From AAA164-E04 sp964342825 (lineage in GTDB: Bacteria > Verrucomicrobiota > Verrucomicrobiia > Limisphaerales > AAA164-E04): a stretch of 64,000 bases of DNA. Made by a program: the position numbers and the translations under genes. The stretch's first letter is position 1. Each line of letters begins with the position of its first letter. The stretch spans positions 62,001 to 126,000 of the forward strand of contig CAYFHO010000001.1 in NCBI GenBank assembly GCA_964342825.1, written 5' to 3'. Shown here in pieces: positions 16,743 through 24,924 of this stretch. The notes beneath the pieces were generated by a model. That model searched no databases and was not told the origin of the DNA. It saw only the letters and a program-made list of their open reading frames with translations.

Positions 16743-18257
16743 TCACCACCGAATATTGGTCAGGTTCACAACTTTTAGTTCCCAGTCCTCAAAACTCTTT
16801 TCAAAGTTGAGCACTCCAAAGGTATCAAAGTCATAGCGATTGCCAGCTCCATAATTGCTGTCTGGGGCGACATTAAAAGTGTAGGCTGCACCCTCAACCA
16901 GATGACGTTTATTGGCCGTTTCCAAATTGAGGGCGTTTAGAGAATTGTCATTTTCCAGAGCAGATGGAGCACGTGATTCCTGCCAATGACGGAAAACCCC
17001 ATGACTGTGGACCAGGCGACGCATCATTGGATTCGGAATTCCCGAGTGTTGGTGTGCCCGAAAAATTGCTCTGACTTTGTTACTGTTGGAGGAGCTTTCC
17101 TTCAAAACTTTTCCAGTCAGCTCTTTTCCATAAACCCATGCTCTTCCGGGAAAAATGGTCAGATTGTCTTCATCACTGGTTAAGCTGAAATCGTTCCACA
17201 TGAATCCAAGGACGGTCGGAGTCGTCGGGCTGGTTGGTGTGAAGTCTTTGAAATTACTTTTTGCAATACGATTGCCGTTGCTCCCCAAAATAGGGGTCAG
17301 TTCCGGATGTGCACCAAGAAAGGTTTGTTGCTTGATATCTCCCAAAAGGTGAAAGGCAATGTTTGTTGGGTGATCCAATAATTCCGCAGGATTATAGCCG
17401 GGCTCCATGCCTCCATGATTGCATTGGATGTAGTCACTGCCATGACCTGTGTAAATTACCACCGGCAAGAAATCGTAGATTCGGGATAGTCTTTTAATCG
17501 GAAACTCGGGGCCATACTTGGCCGTGGCTTCTTTCAAAAAGCCATAATTCATGGTCAGTTGAATGTCCTCATGATTACCACGTGCCATCCATACTTGGCC
17601 GGGGTTTTCAACCCTAAGCCTCAGCAGAACATACATAACTTCCACTCCGTAAGAGCCTCGATCCGTATAGTCCCCAAGGAACATTAAATTCAAGTTTGGA
17701 TCCACTGCTTTGAATCCTTTCATCCATCCTTTGCGATTCAGATGCTTCAGCCATTCGTTGAGTGAATGCAGGTCGCCATGCAGGTCGCCATGGAAGAGGA
17801 CTCTCGAATCGGAAGATAATTTTAATTTTTGAGCGAAGGGTTCAAATGGAATACCTCCTTTTTCAAAGTAGACCTTCGATGTGTTGAAAAATGTTCCTAG
17901 AGAAGGTTTGCTTCCCAGCCAGTTTGCTTCTTCCGACAATGGACCTGTCAGTTGATTTTCAAAAAACTGATCCAATAACCATTTGAATTCTGTGAGATCC
18001 TTGAGAGGAAGCTCGTCATTGGAAGGCAATCGACCATTTAGTTTACGATTCGGTGGAAGGTTGCTGCATTTGTTGATCCAGTTTTCAAAGGTGGTCAAGG
18101 CAAGATCGTTCGTCAGGACTGGCGCATCTTCGATTTCTGGAATGTTGATCTTTGTCGGTTCGGCCGATGTTTGAATCCGATCAGAACCTTGTCCACATGA
18201 AATATTCAGACTGAGCAGGCCGGCAAGAAGGGTGTTTCTTAAATGACACATCATCAC
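16743..18257 (-). CDS. Exported PPP-type metallophosphoesterase (Ser/Thr phosphatase-like)
   Basis: This 504-residue protein carries all metal-binding signatures of the phosphoprotein phosphatase (PPP) group: GDLHG (157-161), GDYTDRG (195-201) and RGNHE (226-230), with downstream His residues in NHGGMEPGY and FRAHQHSG. The N-terminus is a signal sequence ending near LNISCGQG, where Cys21 might be lipidated, although the lipobox is not canonical. About 150 residues of unknown sequence precede the catalytic domain. The GDLHGDLH stretch is encoded by two perfect 12-base copies in tandem. It points toward and is convergent with the caspase-like gene. Substrate is unknown: it may remove phosphate from proteins or small molecules outside the cytoplasm. 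Confidence 0.88.
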   Translation of the reverse strand: MMMCHLRNTLLAGLLSLNISCGQGSDRIQTSAEPTKINIPEIEDAPVLTNDLALTTFENWINKCSNLPPNRKLNGRLPSNDELPLKDLTEFKWLLDQFFENQLTGPLSEEANWLGSKPSLGTFFNTSKVYFEKGGIPFEPFAQKLKLSSDSRVLFHGDLHGDLHSLNEWLKHLNRKGWMKGFKAVDPNLNLMFLGDYTDRGSYGVEVMYVLLRLRVENPGQVWMARGNHEDIQLTMNYGFLKEATAKYGPEFPIKRLSRIYDFLPVVIYTGHGSDYIQCNHGGMEPGYNPAELLDHPTNIAFHLLGDIKQQTFLGAHPELTPILGSNGNRIAKSNFKDFTPTSPTTPTVLGFMWNDFSLTSDEDNLTIFPGRAWVYGKELTGKVLKESSSNSNKVRAIFRAHQHSGIPNPMMRRLVHSHGVFRHWQESRAPSALENDNSLNALNLETANKRHLVEGAAYTFNVAPDSNYGAGNRYDFDTFGVLNFEKSFEDWELKVVNLTNIRW

Positions 18258-18506
18258 AAAATATTTTGAAGCGAATTTGGTAAGGATGGAATACGGCCTT
18301 GATTGTTCATTGACTGGATGATGGATTCAATCGGACTTGTCGTCAAGATCATGACAAGTGGTTGGAATTACCCAGTTCACGCGTTCTAAAAGAACTCATC
18401 TGTTGGTTCTTCTGATATCGCTTGTTCTTTGCATCAAAGGATTGCTGAAGTTAAATCTGATCAAATCCACTTGCAGAATCCTTCTTGTGGATTTAATGAA
18501 TGGAGC

Positions 18507-19067
18507 ATGAAATTTCCTGTCACTAAAGGTTCGCATTTATTATTGGTGCTGCTGACTGCCGTATTGGCGTCATCTTCATTTGTACTTGGAAATGAATCCA
18601 TTGGTTTTTCAGTGAGCGACACCGCTTTTGAAGCCCCCTCATCCTGGGAGAAAATCAAGCCATCTTCGTCCATGCGTAAAGCCCAGTTTGCCGTCACTCG
18701 TGAGGGCATTTCTGACAAGGGAGAAATAGTATTTTTCTACTTTGGACCGGGCGGTGCAGGTGGTACCCGGGCCAATGTGCAGCGCTGGTACCGACAATTC
18801 AAAGAGCCCGAAAGCCAACTTGGTGCTTCTACGGAGAAAATCGAAGTCGATGGTGCCGCTGGCACGTTGGTTAAAGCGACCGGCACATTCTTAAGTGGTG
18901 CACCCTTGGGGCCCAAGACTCCCAAAACAGGGTATTCATTACTTGGCGCCATTATTGAAGCCCCCAAAGGACATATCTTTATTAAGTTCACCGGACCCAG
19001 AGATCTGGTAACAGATGCCGAAAAAGAATTCAGGCAAATGGTCGAAAAGGCGAAAATATCGCGTTGA
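18507..19067 (+). CDS. Exported hypothetical protein
   Basis: I do not recognise a named family. The open frame extends upstream to 18429, but the ATG at 18507 gives a classical signal peptide (basic MKFPVTKGSH, then LLLVLLTAVLASS, cleavage near Gly/Asn at about 28), so I place the start there. The mature part (about 158 residues) is a compact mixed domain with a glycine-rich loop FYFGPGGAGGT and conserved-looking WYRQF and IFIKFTGP segments. This resembles small exported proteins common in Verrucomicrobiota that often appear near housekeeping genes. It lies 73 bases before a TPR membrane protein on the same strand. Confidence 0.72.
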   Translation: MKFPVTKGSHLLLVLLTAVLASSSFVLGNESIGFSVSDTAFEAPSSWEKIKPSSSMRKAQFAVTREGISDKGEIVFFYFGPGGAGGTRANVQRWYRQFKEPESQLGASTEKIEVDGAAGTLVKATGTFLSGAPLGPKTPKTGYSLLGAIIEAPKGHIFIKFTGPRDLVTDAEKEFRQMVEKAKISR

Positions 19068-19140
19068 TTGAGGAATAAACAGCTCATTACTGCATTTCTC
19101 ACTTGCCTTTTTCCCTCGTATCACAAAGATAGCCCCTCTT

Positions 19141-19839
19141 ATGAGTTCAGAAACTACAGAATCAACCGGAATGATTGATCTTCTGGCGTGGTTTGAAACC
19201 AACAAGCAGAAGCTGGTGTCGGGCGGTGTCGTCGTCCTCATTGTGGGATTTGTTGGATACTTTTTCAATTGGAAAACCACACAGACCGAGCTGGATGCAT
19301 CCCACGACCTGTATCAAGTTCGCGTCGCTGCCAGTAAAGCAGAGGAAACCTCGGCTGACCCAACAAAATTACTCAAGGTTGCCTCCGATCACTCGGGCAC
19401 TGCAGCTTCAGGACGTGCCCTTCTTTTTGCGGCAGACTCTTACTTCAAAAAAGGTCAATACGCGGATGCCCAAAAGCAGTTTGAAGCTTTTTTGGTGGCA
19501 AATCCTGACAGTCCACTGAGAAACACAGCCATGTATGGTGTTGCTGCCTGTAAGGATGCTCAGGGGCAAACTGCAGATGCGATTGATGAATACCGTCGGG
19601 TTGCCAGCAGCTTTGCCAACACATTCATAGCATTCCAGGCCAAACTGGCGCTTGCTGGACTTTATGAATCTCAAGGTAAAGCCAAGGAAGCCCTGGGCGT
19701 TTATGACGAACTTTCTCTGCCCACCATTCCTGCTTCTTTCAGCATGGAAGCCGGCTCTCGTCGAGAATCCCTGCTCAAGAAATATCCCGAATTGGCTCCA
19801 GTTGAAGAAGCCGAGGCCACCATCAGTGCTGCCGAATGA
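19141..19839 (+). CDS. YfgM-like membrane-anchored TPR protein
   Basis: This 232-residue protein has a short cytoplasmic N-terminus, one membrane helix (about 24-43, LVSGGVVVLIVGFVGYFF) and a periplasmic helical part with tetratricopeptide-like repeats (about 80-200: AADSYFKKGQYADAQKQFE, AVACKDAQGQTADAIDEY, LALAGLYESQGKAKEALGVY). This layout matches YfgM/DUF2133-type proteins, which in proteobacteria assist envelope protein folding at the Sec translocon. The role here is inferred from architecture. A strong hairpin terminator follows the stop. Confidence 0.82.
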   Translation: MSSETTESTGMIDLLAWFETNKQKLVSGGVVVLIVGFVGYFFNWKTTQTELDASHDLYQVRVAASKAEETSADPTKLLKVASDHSGTAASGRALLFAADSYFKKGQYADAQKQFEAFLVANPDSPLRNTAMYGVAACKDAQGQTADAIDEYRRVASSFANTFIAFQAKLALAGLYESQGKAKEALGVYDELSLPTIPASFSMEAGSRRESLLKKYPELAPVEEAEATISAAE

Positions 19840-19865
19840 TTTCTTAGCTCTCAATCATTTTTATC

Positions 19866-19899
19866 TGCGGTGGCGTCCGATGGGCACCACCGCATTTTT
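19866..19899 (+). terminator. Rho-independent terminator after the TPR gene
   Basis: A stem TGCGGTGG (19866-19873) pairs with CCACCGCA (19887-19894), with a 13-base loop, and is directly followed by TTTTT (19895-19899). It lies 26 bases after the stop of the TPR gene and 8 bases before the Nudix gene ATG, so it should separate the two transcripts or attenuate read-through into mutT. Confidence 0.8.
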
Positions 19900-19907
19900 G
19901 TTGATAG

Positions 19908-20333
19908 ATGACCTCGCAAACTTTCATTGAAGTCGCCGCGGCACTTATCTTTTGTGATAAAAAACTCTTGATTGCCCAACGCCCTCCGCATGTTCATTTA
20001 GGAGGACTTTGGGAATTTCCAGGAGGAAAACGAGAGCATGGCGAATCCTTTGAAAACTGTCTGAAGCGTGAGATTCAGGAAGAACTGGATTGCATGGTGG
20101 AAGTAGGAGAGCTTGTTTTTCAGAATGTTCACCGCTACCCGGAAAAGACCATTGATATCCGTTTTTACGCATGCAAGCTTGCCTCCGGTGTTCCGAAGCC
20201 CGTTGAGTGTGAAAAGATTGAATGGATCACGCGTGACAAGGTGAAAAATTTCTCCTTTCCAGATGCTGATCTTGCTCTGTTAGAGCATTTGGATCGATGC
20301 AATGCGCTTTGGGAACAATCTGAGACTGACTAG
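19908..20333 (+). CDS. mutT: MutT-like Nudix hydrolase (8-oxo-dGTP diphosphatase type)
   Basis: This 141-residue protein has the full Nudix box: GGKREHGE followed by REIQEEL, matching GX5EX7REUXEE. It is preceded by the LWEFPGGK sequence typical of the MutT/(deoxy)nucleoside triphosphate pyrophosphohydrolase subgroup, which cleans 8-oxo-dGTP from the nucleotide pool. Size matches MutT (about 130 residues). The ATG at 19908 follows closely after the terminator of the previous gene. Assignment to the Nudix family is certain; the exact substrate is inferred from the subgroup. Confidence 0.9.
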   Translation: MTSQTFIEVAAALIFCDKKLLIAQRPPHVHLGGLWEFPGGKREHGESFENCLKREIQEELDCMVEVGELVFQNVHRYPEKTIDIRFYACKLASGVPKPVECEKIEWITRDKVKNFSFPDADLALLEHLDRCNALWEQSETD

Positions 20334-20390
20334 ATCAATCAGTATTTAGGGTCGATCTTTTTATGTTAATGATTCTATAAGCATCCAGTC

Positions 20391-20567
20391 ATGGAACAAT
20401 TCATAGAAGTAGAATGTCCTTTTTGTGGATTCGAGTGTGTTGTTCCAGTGGATCCATTTCAGGCAGATTTGGATCTCGTCTCAGATTGTGAAAATTGCTG
20501 TCGCCCTTTTCGATTGAACGTTTCCATGGAAAGTGGAGAGATTTCCGGCTGGTCAGTTAGTATTTGA
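20391..20567 (+). CDS. Small CPXCG-motif cysteine-rich protein
   Basis: This 58-residue reading frame (ATG 20391, TGA 20565-20567) encodes MEQFIEVECPFCG, then Cys16, and a second cluster CENCCRP (33-39). The first CPFCG and the second CxxCC pattern match the short CPXCG family of predicted zinc-binding proteins, which are usually 55-70 residues with a Trp near the end (here SGWSVSI). It lies between the MutT gene and the DUF1080 operon. Function of the family is unknown; a zinc-ribbon fold is likely. Confidence 0.82.
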   Translation: MEQFIEVECPFCGFECVVPVDPFQADLDLVSDCENCCRPFRLNVSMESGEISGWSVSI

Positions 20568-20649
20568 TTTGTTTTTTGCGGGGAATGTGTGGATGAGCCC
20601 GGTAAATTTTACGGTATGCTGATTTTTCGAAACGTGTTAATCCTTCCTC

Positions 20650-21378
20650 ATGATCAAACGTTTTACGATAATTCTGGTCGCTTTCCTGGTCTTATCAAAT
20701 TCAATGCTGTCCTCCATAGCGGGCGAACTTGAAACACTCAAAGCTGTCATCGATGACCAACAACCGGGTTGGCGTGCTTTGACTGAAGGAGATTTTACCC
20801 AAGTCAACAGTGCTCCAGAGACTTGGTCGTGGGACGAAGGAAAGCTCTTTTGCACCGGCCAGCCCATCAGCGTTCTGCGCACCGTCAAGCAGTATGAGAA
20901 TTTTGAAATGGTGGTTGAATGGAGCCATCAGAAACCGGCTGGTAATTCAGGTGTTTTTGTATGGGTAACGCCTGAGTCCATCCAACGGTTGACGAATGCA
21001 GGAAAACCGGGGTTGCCCGATGGAATCGAAATTCAAATTCTTGACCACGCTTATACGGATCGAGTCAAAGCCAATGGCGGAAAGACAGATTGGTTTGGAA
21101 CCAATGGAGATGTTTTTCCTGTCCGTGTGAAGATGACTCCATTCCCTCCGGTTTCGCCCAATGGTCAAAGGAGTTTTCCCCGCAAGCATCTCTCCAAAGG
21201 TCATGGGGAGTGGAATCATTACTACATCCGAGCCATCAACGGTGAGGTGAGGTTATGGGTGAATGGAGAAGAAGTCTCTGGTGGAACCGACTGTAAACCT
21301 TCCAAAGGCTACCTTTGTTTGGAAAGCGAAGGTTCACCGATCATCTTCAGGAAATTAAGGATCCGCGAGCTTCCATAG
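20650..21378 (+). CDS. Exported DUF1080 (3-keto-disaccharide hydrolase fold) protein
   Basis: This 242-residue protein has a signal peptide (about 1-25) followed by one DUF1080 domain, a concanavalin-like beta sandwich. Landmarks are WRALTEGDF, WSWDEGKLFCTG, NFEMVVEWSHQKPAGNSGVFVWV, GIEIQILDHAYTD, EWNHYYIRAINGEVRLWVNGEEVSGG and GYLCLESEGSPIIFRKLRIREL, the full family pattern to the last strand. Members act on glycans or bind them outside the cell; some cleave 3-keto-disaccharides. It heads a three-gene run with a DUF1592-type and a DUF1552 protein (3-base gap to the next gene), a common verrucomicrobial arrangement. Confidence 0.9.
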   Translation: MIKRFTIILVAFLVLSNSMLSSIAGELETLKAVIDDQQPGWRALTEGDFTQVNSAPETWSWDEGKLFCTGQPISVLRTVKQYENFEMVVEWSHQKPAGNSGVFVWVTPESIQRLTNAGKPGLPDGIEIQILDHAYTDRVKANGGKTDWFGTNGDVFPVRVKMTPFPPVSPNGQRSFPRKHLSKGHGEWNHYYIRAINGEVRLWVNGEEVSGGTDCKPSKGYLCLESEGSPIIFRKLRIRELP

Positions 21379-21381
21379 GCA

Positions 21382-23331
21382 ATGGTTCAACTTAAAACCA
21401 TGACTCGATTTCTTCTTGCTTTGCTGATCTTGATTGTGACCTCTCCCATAGGTTGGGGGGAAACTTCAGCATTTGACATTAATGAATTTATCCACTCTTA
21501 CTGCTATTCTTGTCATGGAGGAGAAAAGGTCAAAGGTCAGGTAGATTTCTCGTTCCTCAGTACGGGTGCTGCCTTGGAATCTCATTTTGAAACATGGGAA
21601 TCGGCATCATCATTGATCGAAGAAAATGAAATGCCTCCCGACGATGCGACGCAGCCTTCAGATGATGAGAAAGCTGAATTTGCTCGTTGGTATCAAGACA
21701 AGTTTGTTCGCTCTGTTGAGGCTCATCCCGGATATTTTACTCCGCGTCGACTCTCTGCAGAGGAATACCGGAATACTTTAAGGTCCCTGTTTGGTTTTGA
21801 TTTGGAAGTGCAGATCATGGAGGCTCAACAAACCGTAGTTGAGCGTTCATTGGTCATGAAACTCCTTCCAACCGATCCTCCTGGAAAAAGTGGGTTTACC
21901 AACGATACACATCGAAACCCTTTAACCACGCTGATTTGGAATCAATACTCTTATCTGGCAGATAAAGCCCTGGATCGATGGTTTTCTGCCCAAGAAGACG
22001 AGTTATCAGTAAATTCCGATCATGGTTCCCTAAGTGTCCCTTTCTCAAACGAAAAAGCTGCGGCCGTCCTTCAATCATTTCTGCCTCGAATTTTTCGTCG
22101 ACCCTTGGAGCGAAGCGATTTGGCCGAGAAGTTGGATCGGGTCAGAACCGCTAAAAATCCTGGCTTGGCCTTAAAACATGAACTCAAGGCTGCTCTCATG
22201 TCTCCCGGTTTTCTTTACCGAGGCTTTCTGATGCCTCGCGAATTGAGAAAACTGCAACCTGTAGATGCCTTTGAGTATGCGGAGCGGATGTCCTATTTCC
22301 TATGGGGTGAAATGCCCGATGAAGAGTTAATTCTTTTAGCGGCGGAAGGTGCTCTGTTGAATCCAGAAGTGAGAGAAGTTCAATTGGACCGAATGCTGTC
22401 ATCTACAAAATCGAGATTCCTCGCAGAGAGTTTTGCATGGCAGTGGTTTTCCCTCGGTGATTTGGACGGAGCCGTTCGCCAGGTCCCGGTGCGGGAGGCC
22501 ATGCGGAGTCAGGTGTTGGATTTTGTTCACTATCTTTTTACCGAAGATCGACCTTTGATGGAATTGATTGATTCCGAGGTCTCATTTGTCAGCCCGGTGA
22601 TCGCCAAGTACTATGGAAAGGATCGTCATCAGCTCAAACCTTATCGAAAACAAAAGGGGATTGAACTGGAGATCGTCCCCACTCAGCGCATTAGCCTTGA
22701 ACATACCAAGGAGCGTGGCGGCATTTTGACGATGCCCGGCATTCTGGCAATGAATCGTGGACCCGTCATTCGAGGGACCTGGATGCTGGAGCGCATTTTA
22801 GGTGAGCACCTGCCCGATCCTCCTATGGACGTAGGTCAAGTTCCCCCACAGCAACCCGGTGAAGCTTTGAGTTTTCGAGAGAGATTTCAGGCACATCGTG
22901 ATCAGGCTTCATGCGCCTTGTGTCATGACAAAATCGATCCACTGGGATTTGCTGCTGAAGGATTCGATCAGCAGGGGGCCTTCATTTTAACGATGCAAAA
23001 AACGCTTCCAAACGGCGAACTCAGGTTCGTCAGCAAGAAGGGTGACCTGGTGGATACTTCTGGTGTGATGCCCAATGGAACTCCCTTCAATGATTTTGAA
23101 TCATTAAAGCATATCCTTCAGACCGAGTATCGATCTCAAATCATTCGAAATTTGACAACGCGAACCTTGAGCTTTGCATTGTGTCGTTCACTCGAATTGT
23201 ATGATCGTCCCACGGTTGATGCCATTGCCTCGAAACTGGAAGAAACAAATGGCACTTATCGTGATTTACTGTTAATGATCCTGGAGAGTCTTCCGTTTCG
23301 GGAAACTTTCGTCAGAGTTGAATCGTTATGA
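21382..23331 (+). CDS. DUF1592/DUF1588 cytochrome-domain protein (planctomycete c-type)
   Basis: This 649-residue exported protein has a signal peptide (about 8-26), then a cytochrome c-like segment with CYSCH (41-45). DUF1587 lies around 115-180 (RRLSAEEYRNTLRSLFG), DUF1595/DUF1592 in the middle (FRRPLERSDLAEKL, FEYAERMSYFLWGEMPDEEL) and DUF1588/DUF1585 toward the end. There the second haem-like site is CALCHDKIDPLGFAAEGFD (Cys511, Cys514, His515), with a final QIIRNLTTRTLSFALCR segment. This order is the standard one for the family. Its activity is not known experimentally; it is thought to act with the following DUF1552 protein, which it overlaps by 4 bases. Confidence 0.92.
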   Translation: MVQLKTMTRFLLALLILIVTSPIGWGETSAFDINEFIHSYCYSCHGGEKVKGQVDFSFLSTGAALESHFETWESASSLIEENEMPPDDATQPSDDEKAEFARWYQDKFVRSVEAHPGYFTPRRLSAEEYRNTLRSLFGFDLEVQIMEAQQTVVERSLVMKLLPTDPPGKSGFTNDTHRNPLTTLIWNQYSYLADKALDRWFSAQEDELSVNSDHGSLSVPFSNEKAAAVLQSFLPRIFRRPLERSDLAEKLDRVRTAKNPGLALKHELKAALMSPGFLYRGFLMPRELRKLQPVDAFEYAERMSYFLWGEMPDEELILLAAEGALLNPEVREVQLDRMLSSTKSRFLAESFAWQWFSLGDLDGAVRQVPVREAMRSQVLDFVHYLFTEDRPLMELIDSEVSFVSPVIAKYYGKDRHQLKPYRKQKGIELEIVPTQRISLEHTKERGGILTMPGILAMNRGPVIRGTWMLERILGEHLPDPPMDVGQVPPQQPGEALSFRERFQAHRDQASCALCHDKIDPLGFAAEGFDQQGAFILTMQKTLPNGELRFVSKKGDLVDTSGVMPNGTPFNDFESLKHILQTEYRSQIIRNLTTRTLSFALCRSLELYDRPTVDAIASKLEETNGTYRDLLLMILESLPFRETFVRVESL

Positions 23332-24905
23332 AATATCAAATCCATCGGCGCACTTTTTTGAGAGGTGTAGCAGGCGCGCTTTTGCCGCTTCCTTGGTTGA
23401 ACTTGATGGAAGCCTCAACAGCAACTTCCAAGTCGTCTCCGCTTCGGTTCATGACTCTTTTCAAGCCTAACGGTGTGCATCCTCCTTCCTGGAACATTAA
23501 CGGAGGAACCGAATTCGATTTTCGAATGTCTCCTTTGATGAAGCCGTTTGAAAAACATAAGGAGGATCTTTTGATCCTGGATAACATGGGGGATTTCGGG
23601 TTTTCTTCTCATGCCAATTCCACACGTCGCTTCCTTTCAGGGCATCATCAAAATCTAAAATCAGCTTCGATTGACCAGTTGATTGCCGACAAGATTGGAG
23701 GTGAAACGCCTCATCGCTCATTGGAACTTACAACTGAAGGTTTGTTTCCCAGTCAGATTGGTTGCAGTTATATTTCTTACGACCACAAAGGTCAGCCAAT
23801 TCCTCGCGAAAGTGATCCGCAATTGGTATTCGACCGGTTGTTTCGAAGTCCAATGCAGCATCCGGACAAACGAGGTGAGATGACGAGTTTATTGGACCGG
23901 GTCAGTGAAGATGCCAAAGCTTTAAATCGACGCGCAGGTTATGAGGATCGGCAGGTTCTGGACAACTACCTCACGGTGGTTCGTGAAACTGAAAGGAGAT
24001 TGGAAAACATTCAAAACTCCCCTGTTCCTGCTGTTGAGGTTTCTGATTCACTTCGACCTCCAAGGGCTTTGAATCTGAATGAGCAGGTAGAGTCCATGAT
24101 TGATCTCATATCGTTAGCCCTTTGGACCGATTCCACGCGGTGTGTTTCATACATGCTTGGAAATAGTAACAGTCGAATGATTTTCGATTTCCTTGGAGTC
24201 AAGGAGCAGCATCATTACTTATCACATTTCTTCCGCAATTTCAGTCGATCGAACATTGACGGACTTTTAAAGATCAGTCTTTGGCATATGGAGAAGTTTG
24301 ATTATTTACTGAACCGACTTAAATCTTATCGAGATCAAGACGGTACATTGCTCGATCACACCCTGGTATTATTTGGGTCTGGTATGGGTCACAGTGATAA
24401 TCATACGGTCAAACGAATCCCTATGATATTGGCCGGAGCCAAAGGTCGTCTCAAAACAGGAAGATACCTGCGGTATGCAGAAAACCAGGAACTGGGCCGA
24501 TTACATCTTGCGTTGATGAAGGAATTTGGAGTTTCACCAGGCGGCTACGCGGGTGTTCAATCGCCGTTGCCCGGTCTTGACGGTTCCCCTTATGAAGCTT
24601 ATCGGGAACGTCCATTCCAGAGTTGGGTTCGTCACGAAGGGCACAGTGTCACCGTTCAGGGAAGGTTGCGCCTTTCTGAGGATCTCAACGAAGCCAGGAT
24701 TTTTTATTTAGATGTGGAAAAACAACCTTCGGTCAGGGTTGATGTTTCCTTTCGAGATTTCCATCATTACAATCTGGCTTACCACTGCGGCACGCCAATC
24801 ACCATTTCAGGTGCTGCTGAGAACCAAAATGGTCAGGTAACAATCACTAAAATTAAATCACTCAAGTCTTTGTTCGGTAAATTACCTGGCACTCAGAATG
24901 GCTAA
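23328..24905 (+). CDS. DUF1552 protein with Tat signal and an extra C-terminal segment
   Basis: This 525-residue protein starts with a twin-arginine motif (HRRTFLRGVAG) and hydrophobic core, then a DUF1552 domain of the alkaline-phosphatase-like superfamily. Visible landmarks are FKPNGVHPPSWN, SHANSTRRFLSGHH, SIDQLIADKIG, LGNSNSRMIFDFLG and VLFGSGMGHSDNHTVKRIPMILAGAKG. DUF1552 proteins usually end soon after the last landmark and the following FGV region. Here about 80 further residues (about 440-525) encode a beta-rich segment (VTVQGRLRL, SVRVDVSFRDFHHYN, TPITISGAAENQNGQVTI) that reads like a small OB- or Ig-like domain. The gene is coupled to the DUF1592-type gene and convergent with the sulfatase. 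Confidence 0.88.
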   Translation: MKYQIHRRTFLRGVAGALLPLPWLNLMEASTATSKSSPLRFMTLFKPNGVHPPSWNINGGTEFDFRMSPLMKPFEKHKEDLLILDNMGDFGFSSHANSTRRFLSGHHQNLKSASIDQLIADKIGGETPHRSLELTTEGLFPSQIGCSYISYDHKGQPIPRESDPQLVFDRLFRSPMQHPDKRGEMTSLLDRVSEDAKALNRRAGYEDRQVLDNYLTVVRETERRLENIQNSPVPAVEVSDSLRPPRALNLNEQVESMIDLISLALWTDSTRCVSYMLGNSNSRMIFDFLGVKEQHHYLSHFFRNFSRSNIDGLLKISLWHMEKFDYLLNRLKSYRDQDGTLLDHTLVLFGSGMGHSDNHTVKRIPMILAGAKGRLKTGRYLRYAENQELGRLHLALMKEFGVSPGGYAGVQSPLPGLDGSPYEAYRERPFQSWVRHEGHSVTVQGRLRLSEDLNEARIFYLDVEKQPSVRVDVSFRDFHHYNLAYHCGTPITISGAAENQNGQVTITKIKSLKSLFGKLPGTQNG

Positions 24906-24924
24906 TCGGAAGTAACTTGCAGCA

